Shown here: one piece after another, positions 16,341 through 24,490 of the stretch
Numbering within the stretch: position 1 is the stretch's first letter
Layout of the letters: the number at the start of each line of letters is the position of its first letter
Source of the DNA: Pseudomonas fluorescens
Lineage (GTDB): Bacteria > Pseudomonadota > Gammaproteobacteria > Pseudomonadales > Pseudomonadaceae
Assembly (NCBI RefSeq): GCF_005938625.1
Contig: NZ_VCNJ01000042.1
Location: 1 to 64,000 of the forward strand
Length of the DNA stretch: 64,000 bases
Direction of reading: 5' to 3'
Made by a program: the position numbers and the translations under genes
Notes under the pieces: model-generated
What the model was told of the DNA's origin: nothing
The model's input: only the letters and a program-made list of their open reading frames with translations
The model's database searches: none

Positions 16341-17267
16341 ATGATTGGCATAAAAAGCATTGCGAGCTACGTTCCTGTAGCCGGCGTGGACAATTACGCA
16401 CAAGGTGCAAAATTCGAGAAGGATGAAGAATTCATCCTTGGCAAGATTGGCTCGGCGTTCCTGCCGCGCAAAGACGCTGAACAAGAAACCTCCGATCTGT
16501 GCGTGGAAGCGGCCAATGCGCTGTTTGCCAGCAACCCTGAACTGAAACGTGAATCGATCGACGCCTTGATCGTCGTCACTCAGAACGGTGACGAAGAAGG
16601 CCTGCCGCACACCGCAGCGATCGTGCAGGACAAGCTCGGTCTGCCGACCAACGTTGCCGCGTTCGACATTTCCCTGGGCTGCTCCGGTTATGTCTACGGC
16701 ATCTACGCGATCAAGGGCTTCATGGAAGCCGCCGGCCTGAAGAACGGCCTGCTGATCACCGCTGACCCGTATTCGAAAATCGTCGATCCGGAAGACCGCA
16801 ACACCACCATGCTGTTCGGCGATGCCGCCACCGCTACGTGGATGGGCGAAGATCCGACCTGGGCGCTGGGCAAGGCCAAGTTCGGCACTGACGGCTCCGG
16901 TGCGCCGCACTTGAAAGTCACCGATGGCGTATTCTTCATGAACGGTCGTCAGGTCTTCAACTTCGCGCTGCTCAAAGTCCCGGCACACTTGCACGAACTG
17001 CTGGATGATTCCGGTCTGAAGGCTGATGACATCGATGCCTTCTGCATTCACCAGGGCAGTGCAGCGATTGTCGATGCCGTGGCGCGGCGCTTCGAAGGCG
17101 AGCCGGAGAAGTTCATCAAGGACATGGTCGAGACCGGCAATACCGTGTCGTCGAGCATTCCGTTGCTGCTGGAAAAACACGTCATCGATTCCGACTGGCA
17201 GCGTATTGCGTTGAGCGGTTTTGGTGTCGGTCTGTCGTGGGGCTCGGCGATCATCTATCGTCCTTGA
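16341..17267 (+). CDS. Ketoacyl-ACP synthase III (FabH-like) in the glycosylation island
   Basis: 308 aa thiolase-fold enzyme. The KAS III triad is present: Cys114 in LGCSGYVYG, His237 in CIHQGS and Asn267 in ETGNTVSSS, at the spacing of E. coli FabH (Cys112/His244/Asn274). Genes of this kind recur in pseudomonad flagellin glycosylation islands, where they are thought to make an acyl group for the glycan or affect acyl-homoserine lactone supply. ATG at 16341 chosen for MIGIKSIASYVP and a GGAAGCC upstream. A terminator follows immediately, so it is the end of a unit or its own unit (226-bp gap upstream). It need not be the housekeeping FabH. Confidence 0.85.
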   Translation: MIGIKSIASYVPVAGVDNYAQGAKFEKDEEFILGKIGSAFLPRKDAEQETSDLCVEAANALFASNPELKRESIDALIVVTQNGDEEGLPHTAAIVQDKLGLPTNVAAFDISLGCSGYVYGIYAIKGFMEAAGLKNGLLITADPYSKIVDPEDRNTTMLFGDAATATWMGEDPTWALGKAKFGTDGSGAPHLKVTDGVFFMNGRQVFNFALLKVPAHLHELLDDSGLKADDIDAFCIHQGSAAIVDAVARRFEGEPEKFIKDMVETGNTVSSSIPLLLEKHVIDSDWQRIALSGFGVGLSWGSAIIYRP

Positions 17268-17290
17268 GCCGGAGCAAAAACGGCGGATAC

Positions 17291-17330
17291 AAAAATAGCG
17301 TTCAAGGTTAACCTTGAACGCTATTTTTTT
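17291..17330 (+). terminator. Rho-independent terminator, perfect palindrome
   Basis: Bases 17291-17309 and 17310-17328 are perfect reverse complements (19 bp, centre GGTTAACC) and the right arm ends in a run of seven T. It follows the ketoacyl synthase stop by 23 bases and precedes the next ATG by 26. Because the left arm begins with A-runs it could also terminate minus-strand transcripts. Confidence 0.9.
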
Positions 17331-17355
17331 GCCTGAAGAGGGAGCGCGAGGCGCC

Positions 17356-18645
17356 ATGAGCGAGTTTTTTCAAACCAATGCCGAGGTGTTGCAACGGCGC
17401 TGGCCGGCGCTGTTCGAGCGACTGATGGCTGAAGACAGTGCGGCCGTTCCAGCTCAATTGGTTGAGGGGCTTGGCTCGACACTGAGCATCAACGGCATTC
17501 AACTCACCAGCCGCCATGACCGCCTCCATGAAGCGCGGACTCAGGCAGCCAGCCTGCCCGACAAAGCGCAATTGCATGTTTATGGCACGGGGCTCGGTGA
17601 TTTGCCCGGGGTGCTGCTTGAGCGCGAAGGGCTGCAGCGCTTGTATGTGCACATCCTCAACGGCGCGTTGTTTGCGCTGGTGGTGCAACTGCTAGATCAG
17701 CGTGAATGGCTGGACGATCCGCGCGTCGATTTGTTTTATGCCGGTGATCACGCAGATTTTTTCACGCCGTTTTTTGCCTTGCCTGCCGAGATGCTGCTGG
17801 CCGACGACTTCAACGCGAAAGTCCGTGATCGCTTGGTCAGTGAAGTGCACCTGAGTTTCAACAATCGGGATTTCGATCCGCAGTCGCCGGAGATTCAACA
17901 GCGTTTGCAGGCGTGTCTGCCGGTGCTGCTCGGCGATGCGGATGTGGCGCAGTTGTTCGGCACGTGCGCGGGTCGGGAAATCTACGTGATCGCCACCGGG
18001 CCGACACTGGAGCAGCATTACCAGCGTCTCGCTGCAATCCGCCAGCGCGCCGAACGCCCGTTATTCATCTGTGTCGACACTGCGTATCGACCGCTGCGCG
18101 AACACGGGATTGTGCCTGATCTGGTGGTAAGCATTGATCAGCGCATCAGTTTTCGTCATCTGCCTTTCGAGGAGTCCGACGGCATCCCGCTGGTGTATCT
18201 GCCGATGAGCGATCCGGCGGTGTTGAAGGCGTGGAAGGGCAAACGTTACGGTGGTTATTCCGCAAGTCCGATCTACGCGAACTTGCGTGAGCAGCATCCG
18301 CGAGCGCAGTTGCACGTTGGCGGCAGTGTGATTCACCCGGCGGTGGATCTGGCGGTAGAGATGGGGGCCGCCAGCATCACGCTGTTTGGCGCTGACTTCG
18401 CCTTTCCGATGAACAAGACCCATGCCGGCTGGAACGACGGCGAGCTGGGGCCGTCGGTGAATCAGGCGCGGCATTGGGTGCGCGATGGCCATGGCCAACG
18501 GGTCAGCACGCAACTCAATTTTCGCGGTTATCTGTGCGTGCTGGAGCGCTACATCGCTGCGCATCCACAGGTCGGGTTTCTCAACAGCAGCCGCTGCGGG
18601 GCGCTGATCGCCGGAACCGCTTTCAATCCGGAGTTTGTGCAATGA
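17356..18645 (+). CDS. Motility accessory factor-like protein (MptE/DUF115 fold)
   Basis: 429 aa. The central part, YVIATGPTLEQHYQRL then FICVDTAYRPL and PDLVVSIDQR, is the 6-hydroxymethylpterin-pyrophosphokinase-MptE-like/DUF115 domain, here about residues 215-390; FGADFAFPMNKTHAGW is also characteristic. Maf proteins of this family in Campylobacter, Aeromonas and others transfer nonulosonic acids to flagellin. A Pse pathway next door makes that role likely. It is shorter than typical Maf proteins (about 600 aa), so donor or acceptor domains may be reduced. ATG at 17356; a TTG at 17314 lies inside the terminator stem and is rejected. Confidence 0.8.
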   Translation: MSEFFQTNAEVLQRRWPALFERLMAEDSAAVPAQLVEGLGSTLSINGIQLTSRHDRLHEARTQAASLPDKAQLHVYGTGLGDLPGVLLEREGLQRLYVHILNGALFALVVQLLDQREWLDDPRVDLFYAGDHADFFTPFFALPAEMLLADDFNAKVRDRLVSEVHLSFNNRDFDPQSPEIQQRLQACLPVLLGDADVAQLFGTCAGREIYVIATGPTLEQHYQRLAAIRQRAERPLFICVDTAYRPLREHGIVPDLVVSIDQRISFRHLPFEESDGIPLVYLPMSDPAVLKAWKGKRYGGYSASPIYANLREQHPRAQLHVGGSVIHPAVDLAVEMGAASITLFGADFAFPMNKTHAGWNDGELGPSVNQARHWVRDGHGQRVSTQLNFRGYLCVLERYIAAHPQVGFLNSSRCGALIAGTAFNPEFVQ

Positions 18646-18908
18646 GTGCGCTGAGTGTCTGTAAGGATGAATGTCGCCAGTGCGCAGGGTTGTTTCGCCT
18701 GGGTCGCGATGTTGAGGCGGCGCTGGCGATGGTCGATGTGTTTGAAAAGGCCCAGCAGTGTTTATCGTCTGCTTCTACAGAGGTGCAGCAGATGTGGGCG
18801 CAGCTATTACTGCAAATGCTCGAATCCCAAGAGCGCCAGGACTGGCTGGGGCTGGCTGACGTTATGGAGTATGAACTGGTGGATTTGCTGGAAAGTGTCC
18901 CGGCCTGA
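18642..18908 (+). CDS. Small helical protein of unknown function beside flagellin
   Basis: 88 aa, not recognised. ATG overlaps the upstream stop (ATGA), so it is co-translated with the Maf-like protein. The N-terminus holds a Cys7-x3-Cys11-x2-Cys14 cluster plus Cys40; the rest reads as two or three amphipathic helices rich in Ala, Leu, Gln and Glu, with an acidic C-terminal end. No signal peptide or membrane segment. Size, helicity and position before fliC would suit an export chaperone or a glycosyltransferase partner, but that is inference only. Confidence 0.7.
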   Translation: MSALSVCKDECRQCAGLFRLGRDVEAALAMVDVFEKAQQCLSSASTEVQQMWAQLLLQMLESQERQDWLGLADVMEYELVDLLESVPA

Positions 18909-19042
18909 GTGTGCCGACAGCACTGGCCCGCAGGTTTGCGCGGCAGTCGGTTTTATGACGTCATTTATTCGCGGTGGATGGACTGCTAAGTCTTTGTTTT
19001 CTCGGGGGTGGCAGGGTGATGGCAAATTTTTTTCAAAAAGCC

Positions 19043-19070
19043 CTCAAGCAACCTGCAAACCCGACGATAA
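19043..19070 (+). promoter_or_regulatory. Sigma28 (FliA) promoter of fliC
   Basis: CTCAAG at 19043-19048, 14-base spacer, then GACGATAA at 19063-19070, one change from the GCCGATAA -10 consensus. It lies 81 bases before the fliC ATG, leaving a leader of about 70 bases. Class IV control of flagellin by FliA is established for Pseudomonas. Confidence 0.85.
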
Positions 19071-19150
19071 CTATTACGAAGGTTCTCTAGGCCATACCCG
19101 GCGGTTGCCAGGGCCGGAAGCCGCAGTACCCAACCAACGAGGAATTCGTC

Positions 19151-20002
19151 ATGGCTTTAACAGTAAACACCAACACCACGTCGTTGAACGTTCAGAAAAA
19201 CCTGAACCGCGCTTCCGACGCTCTGTCGACTTCGATGCAGCGCCTGTCTTCCGGCCTGAAAATCAACAGCGCTAAAGACGACGCCGCTGGCCTGCAAATC
19301 TCCAACCGTATGTCTTCCCAGATCCGCGGTAACACCCAGGCCATCCAGAACGCCAACGACGGTATCTCCGTAGCTCAGACCGCTGAAGGCGCTCTGCAAG
19401 CCACTACCGACATTCTGCAGCGTATGCGTGAACTGGCTGTTAAAGCACGTAACGGTACCAACGGCACTGCTGACCAGACCGCTACCAACGCTGAATTCGC
19501 TCAGATGTCTGACGAAATCACCCGTATCTCGGCTTCGACCAACCTGAACGGCAAAAACCTGCTGGACGGTTCGGCTGGTACTGTGACCCTGCAAGTGGGC
19601 GCAAACACCGGTTCGGCTAACCACATCGACCTGGTACTGAGCTCCAAGTTCGACGCAGTAAGCCTGTCGGTAGGCAGCGGTACTCTGTCCCTGACCGGTG
19701 CTAGCGTTTCTGGCGCTGCTACCAACATCGACAGCGCTATCACTGCAATCGACGCCGCTATCGCTGCAATCGGTTCGACTCGTGCCAGCCTGGGTGCTTC
19801 GCAAAACCGTCTGACCAGCACCATCCAGAACTTGCAGAACATCACCGAGAACACCACTGCTGCACAAGGTCGCGTACAAGATACCGACTTCGCCGCAGAG
19901 ACTGCTAACCTGACCAAGCAGCAAACCCTGCAACAGGCTTCGACCTCTGTTCTGGCTCAAGCCAACCAACTGCCTTCCGCTGTACTGAAGCTGCTTCAGT
20001 AA
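19151..20002 (+). CDS. fliC: Flagellin
   Basis: 283 aa, a short flagellin. Conserved coiled N-terminal D0/D1 (LSSGLKINSAKDDAAGLQIS, about 32-51) and C-terminal D1/D0 ending ANQLPSAVLKLLQ are intact. The central variable part (about 130-200) is brief and rich in Ser, Thr and Gly (for example LSVGSGTLSLTGASVSG), the likely site for O-glycans from the upstream island. Exported without a signal peptide by the flagellar type III apparatus. GAGG precedes the ATG. Followed by a terminator. Confidence 0.97.
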   Translation: MALTVNTNTTSLNVQKNLNRASDALSTSMQRLSSGLKINSAKDDAAGLQISNRMSSQIRGNTQAIQNANDGISVAQTAEGALQATTDILQRMRELAVKARNGTNGTADQTATNAEFAQMSDEITRISASTNLNGKNLLDGSAGTVTLQVGANTGSANHIDLVLSSKFDAVSLSVGSGTLSLTGASVSGAATNIDSAITAIDAAIAAIGSTRASLGASQNRLTSTIQNLQNITENTTAAQGRVQDTDFAAETANLTKQQTLQQASTSVLAQANQLPSAVLKLLQ

Positions 20003-20018
20003 TTTCGGAATAAGTTTA

Positions 20019-20056
20019 AGCGGGGGAGTGTGCTTGTCGCGCTCTCTCGCTTTTTT
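20019..20056 (+). terminator. Rho-independent terminator after fliC
   Basis: AGCGGGGGAGTG (20019-20030) pairs with CGCTCTCTCGCT (20040-20051), twelve pairs including a few G-T, followed by six T. It sits 17 bases past the flagellin stop and 19 before flaG, and would leave flaG and fliD at lower expression by read-through. Confidence 0.8.
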
Positions 20057-20074
20057 CGTTAAGAGGTGATGGGC

Positions 20075-20434
20075 ATGGACATGAGCGTAAAGCTTAACGT
20101 GTCTTATCCGGCTCCCAAGCCAGCGACACCTGTTGCTGACAAGCCGCCAGAGACACCAAAAGTTGCGAAGGCCGATGCTCCGGTTGCTGACCGCAAAAGT
20201 CAGGACACGGATGACGCCAAGTTGAAACTGGCTGTGCAGGAGATCGAGAAGTTCGTTCAATCGATCAAGCGCAATCTGGAGTTCTCGATCGATGAGCATT
20301 CCGGTAAGGTCATCGTCAAGGTGATCGCAAGCGAGACGGGTGAGGTCGTTCGACAGATTCCCTCCGCAGAAGCCCTCAAGCTGGCAGACAGTCTCGCCAA
20401 TGCGAGCCACGTTTTGTTCGACGCCAAAGTCTGA
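20075..20434 (+). CDS. flaG: Flagellar protein FlaG
   Basis: 119 aa FlaG family. The N-terminal half is a Pro/Lys/Ala-rich tail; the C-terminal domain (about 55-119) holds FSIDEHSGKVIVKVI and GEVVRQIPSAEALKLA, the conserved core. FlaG affects filament length and FliD function in several bacteria. Four in-frame starts lie between 20066 and 20081; I take 20075 because AAGAGG ends 8 bases before it. Confidence 0.85.
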   Translation: MDMSVKLNVSYPAPKPATPVADKPPETPKVAKADAPVADRKSQDTDDAKLKLAVQEIEKFVQSIKRNLEFSIDEHSGKVIVKVIASETGEVVRQIPSAEALKLADSLANASHVLFDAKV

Positions 20435-20516
20435 TAGCTGGCATGAATAATGTTTGTACGTTCTCAGGACGCCTGTAACGGTCAAAAGAATGGCAACAAT
20501 CTGAAGGGAGATGCAC

Positions 20517-21965
20517 ATGGCAAGTCCAATTCTACCGGGTTCCGGACTGGGTTCCGGCCTGGACATCGGCGCGATCGTGACCGCGCTGGTCAACGCCGAC
20601 AAGTCTGCCAAGCAGACGCAGATCGACACTCAGACGAAAACCAACTCGCTGAAGATTTCCGGTGTCGGTTCGCTGAAAAGCGCACTGGCGGCGTATCAGA
20701 AGGCGATGACCGACCTTAATAAAGCGTCGAGCCCGGCATTTGCCGGTTTTACCGCAACGTCGGACACACCAACGATTGTCGGTGCAACATCGGACAAAAC
20801 GGCCGTACCGGGTACTTACAGCGTTGTTGTGAAGAACCTGGCCACCGGCTCGAAAGTCGCCAGTGCCGCATTTGCCGGCGGTGCCGCCAGTGCCATTCCG
20901 AGTGGTACTCTGAAAATCAGTCAGAATGGCATTGATTACAATGTTGCGATTCCGGCCAATGCCACCTTGCAGTCCACGCGGGACGCGATCAACACGGCGC
21001 AGGCCAGCAACGGTATTTCCGCCAACATCGTGACGGACAGTAGCGGTTCCTCGCGCCTGGTGCTGAGCTCGAACAAGACGGGCGCCGGCATGGACCTGCA
21101 GGTCAGCGGTATCGCGGGTCTTGAGATCGATGGCACCCAGGAAATGGGTGACAATCCCGCGGCAGGCGCTTCCGGGGCGGTCGGTAAGGTTGCCAAAGAT
21201 GCCAACCTCACCATTGACGGGCTGGCTGTCAGCAGCAAGACCAACACGGTGACGGGCGCCATCAGCGGCATGACGCTGAATCTGGTGGCTGCGAGTCCTG
21301 TGGTCAACGGCACGGCAACCCCGGCCACGGTTTCGGTTGCGACCAATACCGCCGGTATCCAGACGTCGCTGCAGACGTTCATCGATGCCTATAACACCCT
21401 GAAGAAAACCGTCGACACGCTGTCCAAGGCGACGCCGGATGCCGATGGCAAGCTGACCGTTTCATCGGCTTTCACCGGTGACGCGTTGCCGCGCTCGTTG
21501 ATGGCTGATGTGCGTGCTCAGCTGACTGATCCAGGGGCTGGTGGCCAAGGGCAATTGTCCGTGCTGTCGCAGATGGGTGTTCTGACTGACAGCAAGACCG
21601 GTTTGCTGACGCTCGACACTGCGGTGTTCAACAAGCGTATGGAACTCCCGGGCATGGCTGGTCAGGTTCAGCAGCTGTTCAGTGGCACCGACGCCAAAAA
21701 CGGTCTGTTGGCGCGCATGAACGCGGCGGTTGATCCGTACGTCAAGACCGGTGGCCTGCTCGATCAGCGCAGTTCCAACCTGACGAACATCACCTCGGCC
21801 CTGCAAAAGCAGCAGACGGCCCTGGACTTGCGCGTCGATAACCTGACGAAGACGTTGACGGCCAAGTACAACGCCATGGACCTGCTGGTCGGGCAGATGA
21901 AAGCAACGGCGAGTAATATCACGTCGTTCTTCAGCTCCCTGAATGCTCAGCAGTCCGCGAAGTAA
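20517..21965 (+). CDS. fliD: Flagellar hook-associated protein 2 (filament cap)
   Basis: 482 aa. GSGLGSGLDIGAIV near the N-terminus is the FliD hallmark, and the C-terminal coiled coil (ALQKQQTALDLRVDNLTK...) is present. Forms the distal cap that folds flagellin into the filament. AAGGGAG lies six bases before the ATG at 20517; the ATG at 20511 is too close to it. Ends in a strong terminator. Confidence 0.95.
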   Translation: MASPILPGSGLGSGLDIGAIVTALVNADKSAKQTQIDTQTKTNSLKISGVGSLKSALAAYQKAMTDLNKASSPAFAGFTATSDTPTIVGATSDKTAVPGTYSVVVKNLATGSKVASAAFAGGAASAIPSGTLKISQNGIDYNVAIPANATLQSTRDAINTAQASNGISANIVTDSSGSSRLVLSSNKTGAGMDLQVSGIAGLEIDGTQEMGDNPAAGASGAVGKVAKDANLTIDGLAVSSKTNTVTGAISGMTLNLVAASPVVNGTATPATVSVATNTAGIQTSLQTFIDAYNTLKKTVDTLSKATPDADGKLTVSSAFTGDALPRSLMADVRAQLTDPGAGGQGQLSVLSQMGVLTDSKTGLLTLDTAVFNKRMELPGMAGQVQQLFSGTDAKNGLLARMNAAVDPYVKTGGLLDQRSSNLTNITSALQKQQTALDLRVDNLTKTLTAKYNAMDLLVGQMKATASNITSFFSSLNAQQSAK

Positions 21966-21978
21966 CAGGCAGTAACGA

Positions 21979-22022
21979 CAAAAACCCGGCTACGCTTTAT
22001 CGGCGTGCGCCGGGTTTTTGTC
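21979..22022 (+). terminator. Rho-independent terminator after fliD
   Basis: CAAAAACCCGGC (21979-21990) pairs perfectly with GCCGGGTTTTTG (22009-22020). T-rich sequence follows, and the left arm carries A-runs, so it may act in both directions. It separates fliD from fliS. Confidence 0.88.
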
Positions 22023-22029
22023 TTTTGAT

Positions 22030-22057
22030 CTAAAGTTATGTGATTCGTTGGCGATAC
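22030..22057 (+). promoter_or_regulatory. Possible sigma28 promoter for fliST
   Basis: CTAAAG at 22030-22035, a 14-base spacer identical in length to that of the fliC promoter, and GGCGATAC at 22050-22057, two changes from the FliA -10 GCCGATAA. It is 38 bases before the fliS ATG and follows the fliD terminator, so fliS needs a promoter here. Confidence 0.45.
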
Positions 22058-22094
22058 ACTGGTTATACGAGTCATTGTGGCAATGAGGTAGAAC

Positions 22095-22493
22095 ATGAAT
22101 CCGATGTTAGCCCTTCGGCAGTACCAGAAAGTCGGCGCACACGCTCAGACATCCGAAGCGAGCCCGCACCGTCTGGTGCAAATGTTGATGGAAGGTGGAC
22201 TGGCCCGTATCGCTCAGGCCAAAGGCGCCATCGAGCGCAAGGATATTCCTGGCAAGTGCACTTCGATCAGCAAGGCGATTGGCATTGTCAGCGGTCTGCG
22301 CGAAGGCCTCGATCTGGAGAACAGCGCAGACACTCTGGCTGATCTGGACGGGCTGTATATCTACATGATGAAGCGCCTCGCCGAGGCGAACATCAGCAGC
22401 GATCCGCGCATTCTCGATGAGGTTGCAGGCTTGCTGGGCACGGTGAAAGAAGGCTGGGATGCCATTGCTCCTGTGCCAGCACCGCAGTTCTGA
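22095..22493 (+). CDS. fliS: Flagellin-specific chaperone
   Basis: 132 aa FliS. Opens MNPMLALRQYQKVG and includes ASPHRLVQMLMEG, the conserved first helices. It binds the C-terminus of flagellin and keeps it unfolded until export. Followed after 11 bases by fliT. Confidence 0.95.
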   Translation: MNPMLALRQYQKVGAHAQTSEASPHRLVQMLMEGGLARIAQAKGAIERKDIPGKCTSISKAIGIVSGLREGLDLENSADTLADLDGLYIYMMKRLAEANISSDPRILDEVAGLLGTVKEGWDAIAPVPAPQF

Positions 22494-22504
22494 AGGAGAT
22501 CGTC

Positions 22505-22801
22505 ATGAGTCTAGTATTGCAGCGAATCGCCGATACCCGTGAAGCGTTGGTCACTGCGCTGGCCGAACGCAACTGGGAAGCCATTGGCGAGCTGGATCTG
22601 GCGTGCCGTTCCTGCATGGAAGACGTCATGGCTGAAGCTGCGCTGGATGAGGACGCGTTGCGCAACAATCTTGAGGAGTTGCTCCATGTCTACAAGGAGC
22701 TTCTTGAGGTGGCGATGGGTGAGCGGCAGGCGATAGCCAACGAGATGTCGCAGATCACCCAAGCGCAAAAGGCGGCAAAGGTTTACCATCTGTTTGGTTA
22801 A
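22505..22801 (+). CDS. fliT: FliT-like flagellar chaperone
   Basis: 98-residue all-helical protein in the position of fliT. GAAGGAGAT precedes the ATG. In enteric bacteria FliT is the FliD chaperone; sequence similarity within this family is low, so the name rests on position, size and helicity. Its stop lies in the palindrome GGTTAATTAACC (22796-22807). Confidence 0.75.
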   Translation: MSLVLQRIADTREALVTALAERNWEAIGELDLACRSCMEDVMAEAALDEDALRNNLEELLHVYKELLEVAMGERQAIANEMSQITQAQKAAKVYHLFG

Positions 22802-22828
22802 TTAACCTCCAGTTAATCCAGACATGTG

Positions 22829-22867
22829 CGCCATAAATTTGACTGTGCACGGTTTTTTGACTTAACT
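22829..22867 (+). promoter_or_regulatory. Candidate fleQ promoter with FleQ-box-like sequence
   Basis: TTGACT at 22839-22844 could be a sigma70 -35, with a poor -10 (TTAACT) 17 bases on. Overlapping the -35 is CCATAAATTTGAC, which resembles the published FleQ box (GTCA-N-TAAATTGAC) apart from a one-base shift. It would fit autorepression. Weak evidence. Confidence 0.35.
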
Positions 22868-22973
22868 AGTGGCTGTTTTCAGATTTCAGGCGTCTACAGG
22901 CACATGGTGTCCTGCAAGCGTCTCGCTTGCCCCTTATTTTGGGCATTGAGTTGACTAGGGAAGTTGCTATTGC

Positions 22974-24449
22974 ATGTGGCGTGAAACCAAAATTCTGCTG
23001 ATCGATGACGATAGCGTCCGCCGCCGCGACCTGGCGGTGATTCTAAATTTTCTCGGCGAAGAAAATTTACCCTGCGGCAGCCATGACTGGCAGCAGGCAG
23101 TCGGCTCTTTGTCGTCTAGTCGTGAGGTCATTTGCGTACTGATCGGGACCGTTAATGCTCCTGGTGCGCTTTTGGGCTTGCTAAAGACACTCTCAACCTG
23201 GGATGAGTTCCTTCCGGTTTTGTTGATGGGCGATAATTCTTCCGTTGACTTGCCTGAAGATCAGCGTCGCCGTGTGCTTTCGACCCTCGAAATGCCACCC
23301 AGCTACAGCAAATTGCTCGACTCCCTGCACCGTGCCCAGGTCTATCGCGAGATGTATGACCAGGCCCGCGAGCGCGGTCGTCATCGCGAACCCAATCTGT
23401 TCCGTAGCCTCGTCGGCACCAGTCGTGCGATCCAGCACGTGCGCCAGATGATGCAGCAAGTGGCCGACACCGACGCCAGTGTGCTGATCCTCGGCGAGTC
23501 CGGGACCGGCAAGGAAGTGGTCGCGCGCAACCTGCATTACCACTCCAAGCGTCGCGATGCGCCATTCGTGCCGGTCAACTGCGGGGCGATCCCGGCAGAG
23601 CTGCTCGAAAGCGAATTGTTCGGCCACGAGAAGGGCGCCTTCACCGGTGCGATCACCAGTCGTGCCGGGCGTTTCGAACTGGCCAATGGCGGTACGCTGT
23701 TCCTCGATGAAATCGGCGACATGCCGCTGCCGATGCAGGTCAAACTGCTGCGCGTGCTGCAGGAGCGCACCTTCGAACGCGTGGGCAGTAACAAGACCCA
23801 AAGCGTCGATGTGCGCATCATCGCTGCGACGCACAAGAATCTCGAAAGCATGATCGAGATCGGCACCTTCCGCGAAGACCTCTACTATCGCCTGAACGTG
23901 TTCCCGATCGAGATGGCGCCGCTGCGTGAACGCGTCGAAGACATTCCGTTGTTGATGAACGAGCTGATCTCGCGCATGGAGCACGAGAAGCGTGGTTCGA
24001 TCCGCTTCAACTCGGCGGCGATCATGTCGCTGTGCCGTCACGGCTGGCCGGGAAATGTCCGCGAATTGGCCAACCTGGTGGAGCGCATGGCGATCATGCA
24101 TCCGTACGGGGTGATTGGCGTGGTCGAACTGCCGAAGAAATTCCGCTACGTCGATGACGAAGACGAGCAAATGGTCGACAGCCTGCGCAGTGATCTCGAA
24201 GAGCGCGTGGCGATCAATGGCCATACGCCGGACTTCACCGCCAACGCTATGCTGCCGCCGGAAGGCCTGGACCTGAAAGACTACCTCGGCGGTCTGGAAC
24301 AGGGTCTGATTCAGCAGGCGCTGGACGATGCCAATGGCATTGTTGCGCGTGCGGCTGAACGTCTGCGTATCCGTCGGACCACCCTGGTCGAGAAGATGCG
24401 CAAGTACGGCATGAGCCGACGCGATGGAGATGAACAGGCGGAGGATTGA
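22974..24449 (+). CDS. fleQ: Flagellar master regulator, sigma54-dependent activator
   Basis: 491 aa. Atypical receiver domain at the N-terminus (starting MWRETKILLIDDDSV), AAA+ domain with Walker A GESGTGKE at 174-181, the sigma54 loop GAFTGA at 221-226 and Walker B GGTLFLDEIGD, and a Fis-type helix-turn-helix near 455-480. FleQ activates sigma54 flagellar promoters, represses exopolysaccharide genes, and responds to cyclic-di-GMP and FleN. The start gives the standard N-terminus. It is monocistronic by its terminator. Confidence 0.97.
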   Translation: MWRETKILLIDDDSVRRRDLAVILNFLGEENLPCGSHDWQQAVGSLSSSREVICVLIGTVNAPGALLGLLKTLSTWDEFLPVLLMGDNSSVDLPEDQRRRVLSTLEMPPSYSKLLDSLHRAQVYREMYDQARERGRHREPNLFRSLVGTSRAIQHVRQMMQQVADTDASVLILGESGTGKEVVARNLHYHSKRRDAPFVPVNCGAIPAELLESELFGHEKGAFTGAITSRAGRFELANGGTLFLDEIGDMPLPMQVKLLRVLQERTFERVGSNKTQSVDVRIIAATHKNLESMIEIGTFREDLYYRLNVFPIEMAPLRERVEDIPLLMNELISRMEHEKRGSIRFNSAAIMSLCRHGWPGNVRELANLVERMAIMHPYGVIGVVELPKKFRYVDDEDEQMVDSLRSDLEERVAINGHTPDFTANAMLPPEGLDLKDYLGGLEQGLIQQALDDANGIVARAAERLRIRRTTLVEKMRKYGMSRRDGDEQAED

Positions 24450-24461
24450 CGCCTGTTTTTC

Positions 24462-24490
24462 AACTGCTTCATTTATAAGCAGTTTTTTTT
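24462..24490 (+). terminator. Rho-independent terminator after fleQ
   Basis: AACTGCTT (24462-24469), seven-base loop, AAGCAGTT (24477-24484), then a T run to 24490. It lies 13 bases past the fleQ stop and abuts the sigma54 promoter of fleS. Confidence 0.9.

Noticed and set aside
17314..17355. TTG start extending the Maf-like protein by 14 residues
   Set aside because: It lies in the right arm of the terminator palindrome, and its leading peptide is translation of the hairpin.
19008..19026. TGGCAGGGTGATGGC upstream of fliC as a sigma54 site
   Set aside because: The -12 reads TGGC rather than TTGC and a much better sigma28 promoter lies just downstream.
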